A DNA stretch of 13,713 nt from Dehalococcoidia bacterium UBA2979 (GTDB taxonomy: Bacteria; Chloroflexota; Dehalococcoidia; UBA2979): assembly GCA_002348225.1 (NCBI GenBank), contig DEAP01000027.1, positions 1-13,713 of the forward strand. The letters run 5' to 3'. This document shows positions 1-5,508 of this stretch, piece after piece. The notes under the pieces are model-generated. The model was not told the origin of the DNA. It worked only from the letters and a program-made list of their open reading frames with translations, and did not search any database. How positions within the stretch are numbered: position 1 is the first letter of the stretch; each line of letters begins with the position of its first letter. The position numbers and the translations under genes are program-made.

Positions 1-145
1 GAGCACCGCCACCGCCGCCAGGAGGCATTTGGGCCGACACCATAATCGTAGTGACTGGTGAAAGTATCAAGAACAAGACTAGTGTTATCGACACCAGCCG
101 GAACGCTAGATGATTAAGTTTTATATTGCTGAGTAGACTCGACAT
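1..145 (-). CDS. N-terminus of a secreted, glycine-rich protein (partial)
   Basis: Reading leftward from ATG at 145, 48 codons stay open to the window edge. The start is supported by an AAGGGA ribosome-binding site about 6 bases upstream. The peptide begins with a polar, weakly basic segment (Lys9, Arg16), then a hydrophobic core at about residues 17-35 (LVSITLVLFLILSP). It ends in VSA followed by QMPPGGGGGA, which looks like a signal peptidase I site after Ala38. The mature protein therefore starts with a Pro/Gly-rich stretch. It lies 44 bases downstream of the lipoprotein gene on the same strand, so the two may be co-transcribed. Function cannot be judged from this fragment. Confidence 0.72.
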   Translation of the reverse strand, partial: MSSLLSNIKLNHLAFRLVSITLVLFLILSPVTTIMVSAQMPPGGGGGA

Positions 146-189
146 GTAATCCCTTCCACTCGACTAGGAATTCTCACAGTGCAAATATA

Positions 190-942
190 CTACGGAGCGC
201 AACGGAAACTGTCTGCAAAGTAAAAGAATGACCCGGATACAGCATCCAAATCATCTCCGGTTACTGTTAGTGCGTAACTTCGTGCTGTTGATTCACAAAT
301 CCAGCCACCGATGACAGCGATTCCATCCACTGTTCCTTCACTATCGTAGGCAGCAAAAGTAGCATATGAAGCCGTCTGTCCATCAACTTCAAGCCCTTCA
401 GCCCCAGCCCCAGTCACCTGAAAATTAGCTCCTGTCGCAGCGGAGATCAATTCGAATGCTCCCAACACTGATTCTTCCGGAGTCAGAGGAGGGTCCGCAG
501 TAATCCAAGTCATAAGTAAACTCACGCCTCCAGCGCTGGCCAACAGTGTTCCACTCTCTTCTGAAGCTTCGCCGCCACCTATGCCTGATGCGACTGGTTC
601 GACTGTCGCCGGGAATGGAATCGAAAATCCAAATTCGTTGTAATCAATAATTGGAACAGGTGTTGCAGTGGCAAATTGAGCACTGCCATCAGGTAATTTC
701 AAAAACAGATTTTGGAGTTCGTCACTCTTTTTTGCAATCTCGGACAAGTCTTCCTGGAGTGCTGCTACATTTGATGCTGACTTCAAATCAGCTATATCTG
801 ATTTGATCGCAGACAGATCAGATTTAATAGACGCTATATCTTCAGCGGACACTGCGCTCTCACTTGCACTGGAACATCCAACAATCATTGCAAAGAGAAG
901 CAACGGAACCGCAAAAAGACTCACTCTTTTTATTCTTATCAT
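190..942 (-). CDS. Coiled-coil lipoprotein of unknown function
   Basis: A 250-residue protein if started at ATG 942. This start is preferred over the upstream ATG at 987 because a GAAAGGA ribosome-binding site sits about 9 bases upstream and it gives a proper lipoprotein signal: MIRIKR, a hydrophobic stretch, then the lipobox I-V-G-C with the acylated cysteine at residue 23. Residues about 33-78 form heptad-like repeats (IASIKSDLSAIKSDIADLK) that predict a coiled coil. The remainder, about residues 95-250, is a globular extracytoplasmic domain that I do not recognise. It has a Gly/Ser-rich turn near residue 125 and two Cys (in GWICES and near the C-terminus, FRCAP) that might pair. It is divergent from the PAC2 gene across a 153-base gap containing the CIRCE element. 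Confidence 0.85.
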   Translation of the reverse strand: MIRIKRVSLFAVPLLLFAMIVGCSSASESAVSAEDIASIKSDLSAIKSDIADLKSASNVAALQEDLSEIAKKSDELQNLFLKLPDGSAQFATATPVPIIDYNEFGFSIPFPATVEPVASGIGGGEASEESGTLLASAGGVSLLMTWITADPPLTPEESVLGAFELISAATGANFQVTGAGAEGLEVDGQTASYATFAAYDSEGTVDGIAVIGGWICESTARSYALTVTGDDLDAVSGSFFYFADSFRCAP

Positions 943-1043
943 TAGGATGATCCTTTCAACCAAAATCGGGGTCTGCTTTGTCGTCAATGATGCTCACCCT
1001 AATGCAGTAGTTCAGTATTGCCAATAACCCTAAATAGATTTTT

Positions 1044-1070
1044 TTAGCACTCTTGGCTGGAGAGTGCTAA
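1044..1070. promoter_or_regulatory. CIRCE operator (HrcA repressor binding site)
   Basis: The left arm TTAGCACTC (1044-1052), a 9-base spacer (1053-1061) and the right arm GAGTGCTAA (1062-1070) match the consensus CIRCE inverted repeat at all 18 arm positions and in spacer length. CIRCE is the operator of HrcA, the repressor of groESL and dnaK operons in many bacteria. Here it lies 25 bases before the GTG start of the PAC2 gene and overlaps the likely promoter. It is symmetric, so it could also affect the divergent lipoprotein gene that starts at 942. No hrcA, groES, groEL or dnaK gene is in the window. Confidence 0.95.
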
Positions 1071-1073
1071 AAT
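1044..1073 (+). promoter_or_regulatory. Probable sigma-70-type promoter overlapping CIRCE
   Basis: A -10-like TAAAAT (1068-1073, 5 of 6 to TATAAT) is preceded, with an 18-base spacer, by a -35-like TTAGCA (1044-1049). This puts transcription initiation near 1080 and leaves a short leader of about 16 bases before the GTG at 1096. Both boxes lie within or next to the CIRCE arms, so bound HrcA would block RNA polymerase. The -35 match is modest and the call rests partly on position. Confidence 0.6.
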
Positions 1074-1095
1074 CCTGTATACCAACGCTACGGGG

Positions 1096-2067
1096 GTGCA
1101 GGTTTTGACTGACTTTATTACAGATCTCTCCGACAACACACACATAGAAGCATCAACACTCATCATAGGGGTCGGGCCGCAATCCGACGGTGCTCCGGCA
1201 CACAACGCGATCCTGCATCTAGTTGAGGAATACTCAGCTACTCAAGTCGCTGAGCTCGATTCGGACGTCCTATTCGATATGTCAACTGAACGACCGCAGG
1301 TACTCTTGGACGAGTCATCACAGAGGAAAATAGAGTGGCCACAAGCATCATTCTGGTACTTAGAAAAAAAGAATATGGGATCAAAGTTACGGGACTCAAT
1401 CCCTGACGTTGGAACAAGCAATATTTTATTTTTCACAAGTCCCGAACCGCAATTTCACTGGAAGCGAATTGCAGATGCAATCATAAAAGTAACAGATCGG
1501 TTAGAAATCTCGACGGTTATTCTACTGTCCTCATTTGACGGACCGGTACCATATCACCAAGAGTCACCTATTCTTGTGACTTCTACCGCTGCGGAGAGTG
1601 ATTCGGAGAATCCGGCACACGATTTAGCTCAAAATATAGCGACGCGGGTATCAGGCAATTTCACCTTACCCAGGTACCAAGGCGGGGCTACATTCACTAT
1701 GGCACTTGGCACATTACTGCGTGACGCTGGGCTACAGATAACGACAATCAACGCTATAGCGCCATTTTATGTGCAGGAACATGGATCACCTCACGCGATA
1801 GATGGACTTATCGGGGCTTTTGATGCCCTGTACGGAGTAGAAACGAATCGAGCTGAAATTAAACAGGAAAAAGAAGAGCTCGAAGCAAGACTCGAAGACG
1901 CACGGACAAATGATTCTACCTTTGATACATTCATCACAGCGCTTGAATCACAGTACGTGGCATGGCAAGAGAACTTCGTCGCGACTGAGGAATCTGAGCT
2001 AAGCACTGAAGATATTATTGCCGACGTGGAAGCTCTGTTCGAGCCAGAAGACACTTCGAATACATAG
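1096..2067 (+). CDS. PAC2-family protein (proteasome assembly chaperone-like)
   Basis: A 323-residue protein starting at GTG, preceded by a GGGG run. Its regions follow the bacterial PAC2 family in order: an N-terminal strand and DGAPAHNAI loop (residues 22-40), RPQVLLDESSQRKIEWP (66-82, ending in the characteristic E-W-P), SPEPQFHWKR (115-124), a strand and loop ending VPYHQ (141-155), YQGGATFTMALGTLLRDAGL (194-213) and APFYVQEHGSPHAIDGLI (222-239). An acidic, charged coiled coil (250-271) and an acidic tail follow, as is usual for this group. In eukaryotes PAC2 chaperones proteasome assembly; the role of the bacterial homologues is not settled. It is the first gene after a perfect CIRCE, which suggests a link to protein quality control. 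The selenoprotein gene follows 25 bases later and is probably in the same operon. Confidence 0.9.
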   Translation: MQVLTDFITDLSDNTHIEASTLIIGVGPQSDGAPAHNAILHLVEEYSATQVAELDSDVLFDMSTERPQVLLDESSQRKIEWPQASFWYLEKKNMGSKLRDSIPDVGTSNILFFTSPEPQFHWKRIADAIIKVTDRLEISTVILLSSFDGPVPYHQESPILVTSTAAESDSENPAHDLAQNIATRVSGNFTLPRYQGGATFTMALGTLLRDAGLQITTINAIAPFYVQEHGSPHAIDGLIGAFDALYGVETNRAEIKQEKEELEARLEDARTNDSTFDTFITALESQYVAWQENFVATEESELSTEDIIADVEALFEPEDTSNT

Positions 2068-2092
2068 GTGACTACAAAGGTAGTTGGATTCC

Positions 2093-2965
2093 ATGACTTC
2101 AAATACCCATCGAAAAGCAGTATCTTACATAGACAAAACACGTGAATACTATGCTGCACAAGGTTATGACACACCGTATAAGTGGGCATCCAACGATGAT
2201 GCACCTTTTTCGCGTCTCAATAAACCACTAGCAGAGAGCACTATCGGCCTAATAACGACCGCTTCAATACCAAAGCCAGGTGTGGGATTAATGGACGATC
2301 CTGGCCTGCTACAGACGGGCGACGTTTTTTGCACACAAAGTGATCCAACTCCTGATGCCTTGTATACGATGGATCGCTCCTGGGATAAAGAAGCAACTCA
2401 CACCATGGACTTAGGGTCATTTTTTCCTCTTGACCACCTAAAATCCCTCGCACAGAATGGAATCATAAAGTCAGTATCAAACAGATTTTATGGGATACCC
2501 ACTGACTATTCACAAAGACAAACCGTGAAAAATTATGCCCCGCAAATACAAAACTGGCTCGAGGAAGACAACGTTGATGCAGCCCTACTCGTCCCGTTGT
2601 GACCAGTGTGCCACCAGACTGTAGGTCTGGTCGCCCGACACTTGGAATCCAACGGCATTCCTACCGTCATTGCCGGATCTGCAAGAGACATCATCGAACA
2701 GTGTGGAGTACCCAGATTCCTCTTCACTGACTTCCCTCTTGGAAATCCCACCGGGATACCGTTTGATACTTCCATGCAAATGGAAATTACTTCCATGGCC
2801 ATATCAATGCTTGCAGACGCGAGTCATCCGAGGACTACCATTCAAACCCCGTTTAAATGGGCTGACGAAAACTGGCGTGAAAATTTTATGCAGGTCACTG
2901 TCGACAATCAGGAATTACTAGCCAGAGCCGGAAGGTTAAGACGCAAACAGCAGGCGGCAAAATAA
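2093..2965 (+). CDS. GrdB/PrdB-like selenoprotein (glycine/betaine/sarcosine/D-proline reductase selenoprotein B family), Sec at TGA 2600-2602
   Basis: Read through the in-frame TGA this is one 290-residue protein with selenocysteine at residue 170. Stopped there, it would be two fragments. The halves share one frame and one continuous family alignment. The N-terminal part has FSRLNKPLAESTIGLITTA (39-57), MDRSWDKEATHTMDLGSFFP (93-112) and the region to about 140. LLVPL-U-P-V-C-H-Q then gives a UxxC redox motif (Sec170, Cys173), followed by TVGLVARHLESNGIPTVI and a C-terminal KWADENW. Cys-containing homologues, as I recall them, have CPVCHQ at this point. ATG 2093 is chosen over TTG 2084 because the AAAGG at about 2076-2080 is too close to the TTG. 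Clostridial relatives reductively cleave glycine, betaine or proline as part of larger complexes. The partner subunits are absent here, so the real substrate is unknown and may be a thiol or peroxide-type compound. Confidence 0.9.
2600..2645 (+). promoter_or_regulatory. Recoded UGA (Sec codon) and bacterial SECIS-type hairpin
   Basis: Directly after the TGA (2600-2602) the RNA can fold into a two-part stem. The lower stem pairs CCAGTGT (2603-2609) with ACAC-TTGG (2638-2645, one bulged T at 2642). An internal loop follows, and then a perfect 7-bp upper stem, ACCAGAC (2613-2619) with GTCTGGT (2625-2631), closes a 5-base loop TGTAG (2620-2624). A G within the first two loop bases, and an apical loop 17 bases after the UGA, agree with the known requirements for SelB binding to bacterial SECIS elements. 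Several other genes in the window end in TGA and encode Trp with TGG, so UGA is a normal stop here and needs this local signal to be recoded. Confidence 0.88.
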
Positions 2966-2974
2966 CGCAAAACA

Positions 2975-2996
2975 CTTCGTCTCCCCGGAGACGAAG
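2975..2996 (+). terminator. Strong hairpin after the selenoprotein gene (possible terminator)
   Basis: CTTCGTCTCC (2975-2984) and GGAGACGAAG (2987-2996) are perfect complements, 9 bases after the stop at 2965, and fold into a 9-bp stem with a 4-base loop. There is no T-run directly after it; the nearest is TTTT about 22 bases on, at 3020-3023. It may be a weak terminator, a 3' end stabiliser or a processing site that separates the PAC2/selenoprotein operon from the flavin reductase gene. Confidence 0.5.
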
Positions 2997-3075
2997 GTGC
3001 GTCCCCTTGTGGGTAGCCGTTTTATCTTCGACAGTGCTAACCTCCCAGTAATTCGAAACGACAACGAGGATCTAT

Positions 3076-3588
3076 ATGAGCGAACAAGACCCAAGCGCAT
3101 TTGATACTAGAGAATTTAGAGATGCAATGGGTGCGTTTGCCACGGGTGTGACAGTTATAACAATGGCCAAACCTGATGGCACTCTGAAAGCGATGACCGC
3201 GAATGCATTTTCGTCTGTTTCGTTAACGCCACCCATGGTACTAGTTTGCGTCGATAAAAACGGTTCGATGCATGACTGGCTTGACGAAGTTGATGCTTTC
3301 GGTGTGAATATTCTCACTGATGTTCAGCAGGAAATCTCTAACACATTTGCAAGAAGTGGGGAAAACAGTGAACCAATGAGCGGTATCGGTTATGAAATCG
3401 GGCCTCTCGGAGTCCCAGTAATAGAAAATGTAATCCTCTGGACCGCAGCCAGGATAGTCCACAAATATGATGCAGGGGATCACACAATAATGGTTGGACA
3501 GGTCGAAGCGTTGCGAACGAACGATACTACAAACGGACCTTTAATCTTCCACAAAGGGAAATATCGACAGGTAGGCGACCAAATCTAA
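3076..3588 (+). CDS. Flavin reductase-like protein (FMN-binding split barrel)
   Basis: 170 residues, the usual length for the HpaC/RutF-type flavin reductase family. ATG has a GAGG ribosome-binding site 7 bases upstream. Family motifs in order are FRDAMGAFATGVTVIT (residues 14-29), MTANAFSSVSLTPPMVLVCV (39-58, the flavin phosphate and isoalloxazine contact region), FGVNIL (75-80), an Asn-Thr-Phe-Ala segment (90-93), GDHTIMVGQVE (134-144) and PLIFHKGKYR (156-165). Such enzymes use NAD(P)H to supply reduced FMN/FAD to a separate monooxygenase, or carry flavin themselves. The LLM-family enzymes at the right end of the window are possible users of reduced flavin, though they are not adjacent. An alpha/beta hydrolase gene follows after 12 bases. 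Confidence 0.88.
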   Translation: MSEQDPSAFDTREFRDAMGAFATGVTVITMAKPDGTLKAMTANAFSSVSLTPPMVLVCVDKNGSMHDWLDEVDAFGVNILTDVQQEISNTFARSGENSEPMSGIGYEIGPLGVPVIENVILWTAARIVHKYDAGDHTIMVGQVEALRTNDTTNGPLIFHKGKYRQVGDQI

Positions 3589-3600
3589 AGGGGCGGCACT

Positions 3601-4284
3601 ATGCCAACAATAACTACAAACGACATTCGGCAAAACTATGAACTTACAGGGTCTGGGCAGACCACTATGGTATGGATACATGGAATTGGATCTTCACTCG
3701 AATACTGGAGCAACGATCTCGAACAATTCAAGAACCTTCAGCATCTTTCGTATGACGTTAGAGGGATGGGTAATTCAGAAGGAACTCCAGATGCAGTTTC
3801 TCTGGAAATCTGGGCTCAGGATTTGAGTATGCTCTTAGAATCACTTGATATAGAAAAAGCAATCATTGCTGGCTCTTCAATGGGTGGGGCAATAGCGCAG
3901 AGATTTGCAATTGACTTCCCTGAAAAAACTCAAGCACTCCTACTTCTATCGACTTCGAGTCGAGTGGGAGAAGCCGCAACAGCTCATTGGATGGAACAAG
4001 CAAACGAAACTGAGAGTATGGGTAAAATATTTTTGGCCCAAGCCCAGCGTGCTGTAGCAAGCTACAACATGGATGAAGAACTTAAGAGCATTAGCGTTCC
4101 CACTCTAATCATAGTCGGGGATGCAGATCCGACCACGCCTCCCGGAGGCTCGGTTATCATTTCACGCTGCATCAATGACTCCGAACTAGAAATATACCCA
4201 GGGCTCGGTCATGCACCACTGCATGAATCTGACGAACCTGTTCAGAGGGTCAAGGTATGGCTAAATTCACTTAAAAATGAGTAG
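3601..4284 (+). CDS. Alpha/beta hydrolase, short-cap type
   Basis: 227 residues with the full catalytic triad of the alpha/beta hydrolase fold. The oxyanion-side motif is WIHGIG (25-30), the nucleophile elbow is GSSMGG (Ser93 in G-x-S-x-G), the acid is Asp176 in GDADPTTPP, and the base is His204 in GLGHAP. YDVRGMGNS (51-59) matches the DxRGxGxS motif of the enol-lactonase/haloperoxidase-like branch. Residues 120-158, where the cap normally sits, are short, so the protein is about 30-50 residues below the common length. The active site may therefore be open to larger substrates. GGGGCGG lies just before ATG. It is 12 bases after the flavin reductase gene and probably co-transcribed with it, suggesting hydrolysis of an ester or lactone formed in an oxidative pathway. 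The substrate is unknown. Confidence 0.9.
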   Translation: MPTITTNDIRQNYELTGSGQTTMVWIHGIGSSLEYWSNDLEQFKNLQHLSYDVRGMGNSEGTPDAVSLEIWAQDLSMLLESLDIEKAIIAGSSMGGAIAQRFAIDFPEKTQALLLLSTSSRVGEAATAHWMEQANETESMGKIFLAQAQRAVASYNMDEELKSISVPTLIIVGDADPTTPPGGSVIISRCINDSELEIYPGLGHAPLHESDEPVQRVKVWLNSLKNE

Positions 4285-4333
4285 GATGAACCTCCAGAAC
4301 CTAAAGCCTGTCCAAAACCTGAACCGAGAAATT

Positions 4334-4362
4334 TAGATCCAAAAGCAGTTCCCTGCTAATAT
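4334..4362 (+). promoter_or_regulatory. Possible tRNA-His promoter
   Basis: An extended -10-like TGCTAATAT (4354-4362; hexamer TAATAT 4357-4362, 4 of 6) with a weak -35-like TAGATC (4334-4339) at 17-base spacing would start transcription near 4369, about 9 bases before the tRNA. The spacing suits a tRNA gene, but the sequence match is weak. Confidence 0.35.
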
Positions 4363-4377
4363 GAAAGTCGAGATCGT

Positions 4378-4454
4378 GGTGGGTGTGGCCTAATGGTTAA
4401 GGCTCCAGGTTGTGGTCCCGGCGATTGAGGGTTCGAATCCCTTCACCCACCCCA
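4378..4454 (+). tRNA. tRNA-His (anticodon GTG)
   Basis: A full cloverleaf can be drawn. The acceptor is GTGGGTG (4379-4385) with CACCCAC (4444-4450). The D stem is GCCT/AGGC (4388-4391, 4400-4403) with GG in the loop. The anticodon arm is 4405-4421 with loop TTGTGGT and anticodon GTG at 4412-4414. The variable loop is 4422-4426, and the T arm is GAGGG/CCCTT around TTCGAAT (4432-4438). CCA is encoded (4452-4454). G at 4378 (position -1) opposite C73 (4451) is the identity signature of histidine tRNA and confirms the anticodon. The anticodon stem CCAGG/CCCGG has an A29:C41 mismatch (4407/4419). Confidence 0.96.
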
Positions 4455-4483
4455 CTCTCAAATCACTCGGGTATCTTACGGAC

Positions 4484-5047
4484 GTGATCTTGAGCACCGT
4501 GGACAAATCATCGCGACAAAGCTCTACAAACGCACTAGTTGGTACTGCTGCAGTCGATGTGTTTTCTTTAGCAGCTGCAACCATCTTTACCCATGCAACC
4601 GGTCAACTACTTTTTCCCATCCTCATTATGGGCTTGGCATCTCTCATCACATTCTTTAGACTTCGCAGGCAAACGATCCCATCAACATACCAGAGACAAT
4701 TAACGGTCTATTTTGATGGAGATTGCGCATTTTGCAAGTGCGTATTGGGGGTGATCCATCGAGTGTTCCTGCTAAAACGAATCGAGTACCAAAGAGGCGA
4801 CTCTTCGCAGTCGATTAATCAATTCATGGATGAGACCAACTCCTGGCTAGTTCGGTATCACGGAGGTAATTCATATATCCGGAGCGAAGCACTCATGATC
4901 CTGCTGACTCACTCACCTTTCTTCATCTCTAATCAAGGATATATATTTATATTAATGAAGCTGCTGAAGTTTCCACTCGATGTGCTATATAAAGTGATAG
5001 CAAATCAACGAAGTGTATTTTCAAAAATAATAAGATGTCGGGCGTGA
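4484..5047 (+). CDS. DCC-family thiol-disulfide oxidoreductase-like protein with N-terminal membrane hairpin
   Basis: The frame is open from inside the tRNA, but the gene must begin after 4454. GTG 4484 is the first usable start (187 residues); TTG 4490 or GTG 4499 are alternatives, and no clear ribosome-binding site decides between them. Residues about 17-36 and 41-58 are hydrophobic and separated by a short HATGQ turn, giving two predicted membrane helices followed by basic RLRR. The soluble part starts with VYFDGDCAFCKC (75-86). This is the DGDCxFC motif of the DCC (DUF393) family, which has a thioredoxin-like CxxC (Cys81, Cys84). Later come a YIRSEALMILL segment and a C-terminal amphipathic region, as in that family. 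Function is presumed thiol redox chemistry at the membrane. The Cys-rich gene follows about 40 bases later, probably in the same transcript. Confidence 0.75.
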   Translation: MILSTVDKSSRQSSTNALVGTAAVDVFSLAAATIFTHATGQLLFPILIMGLASLITFFRLRRQTIPSTYQRQLTVYFDGDCAFCKCVLGVIHRVFLLKRIEYQRGDSSQSINQFMDETNSWLVRYHGGNSYIRSEALMILLTHSPFFISNQGYIFILMKLLKFPLDVLYKVIANQRSVFSKIIRCRA

Positions 5048-5086
5048 AAGCATCTATAGTTAGTGTGGCACTCAAGAAGAAAACAC

Positions 5087-5503
5087 ATGAATCAGCTCTG
5101 TACCACAAAAAAAGGTCTCTTTTTTGCGAGAAGGCACTGCAATGCCCTAGCCGCAGGCCAGTGCGTATATTGCGGTAAATACTTTTGTTCTGGCTGTGGA
5201 GTCCTTGAGTCAGACTATCAAGAAGTATGTCGCAGACCCAAGTGTCTAGCCAAATACGAAGATCTGAATTCACATAAAGCCTGGGTCAAAAGACAAGCTC
5301 TAAGAAATAGGTCCGGGCTGTGCGGCTCGGAAGAATGTGAGTCTGAGGGACTTCATCGGTGTGAGCAGTGTTATCTCGACTTCTGTAGTAAGTGTCTCAA
5401 GCACGCACGAGCCCAAGTAGTACGAGTCCGAGACACCAAAATAGTGGACAAGATCATTTGCAAACATTGCATAGAACGCCAAAAAATATGGCTAGCCGGA
5501 TGA
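5087..5503 (+). CDS. Double B-box-like zinc-binding protein, 16 cysteines
   Basis: 138 residues from ATG 5087, with a purine-rich AAGAAG upstream; GTG 5063 is an alternative giving 146. Two cysteine modules are visible. The first has Cys18, Cys26-x2-Cys29, Cys34-x2-Cys37, Cys48 and Cys53. The second has Cys79, Cys84, Cys92-x2-Cys95, Cys100-x2-Cys103 and Cys125-x2-Cys128. The CVYCGKYFCSGC and CEQCYLDFCSKC segments resemble the small B-box-type zinc fingers of bacterial membrane proteins, and each module could hold one or two zinc ions. A basic helix-like linker (about 60-77) joins them. No membrane helix or signal peptide is seen, so it is probably cytoplasmic. It follows the DCC-family gene on the same strand and ends 5 bases before the convergent FAH gene. 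Function unknown; protein-protein or nucleic-acid contact is possible. Confidence 0.72.
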   Translation: MNQLCTTKKGLFFARRHCNALAAGQCVYCGKYFCSGCGVLESDYQEVCRRPKCLAKYEDLNSHKAWVKRQALRNRSGLCGSEECESEGLHRCEQCYLDFCSKCLKHARAQVVRVRDTKIVDKIICKHCIERQKIWLAG

Positions 5504-5508
5504 CTCTA

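Noticed and set aside
803..1027. Plus-strand 74-codon frame opposite the lipoprotein start
   Set aside because: It is antisense to the lipoprotein signal peptide and coiled coil, and the peptide has no recognisable features.
1791..2204. Minus-strand 137-codon frame opposite the PAC2 C-terminus
   Set aside because: A Ser/Cys-rich shadow of the acidic coiled-coil region on the other strand; no ribosome-binding site or family features.
2600..2602. TGA as a tryptophan codon (altered genetic code) or a sequencing error
   Set aside because: Other genes in the window end in TGA (for example at 5047, 5503, 6717 and 12014) and encode Trp by TGG, and a fitting SECIS-type hairpin follows. An error or degraded gene would not produce the hairpin.
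2606..2965. Separate 119-residue gene starting at GTG 2606
   Set aside because: It is in frame with the upstream part, lacks its own ribosome-binding site, starts inside the hairpin and contains the second half of a known family; recoding of UGA explains it better.
3012..3040. Second CIRCE-like site before the flavin reductase gene
   Set aside because: CAGTGCTAA at 3032-3040 matches the right arm at 8 of 9 bases, but the left side matches at only about 5 of 9 and the spacing is off by one. Probably chance.
4412..4483. N-terminal extension of the DCC-family protein starting inside tRNA-His
   Set aside because: The first codons overlap the anticodon and T arms of a complete tRNA gene, so the open frame there is accidental.
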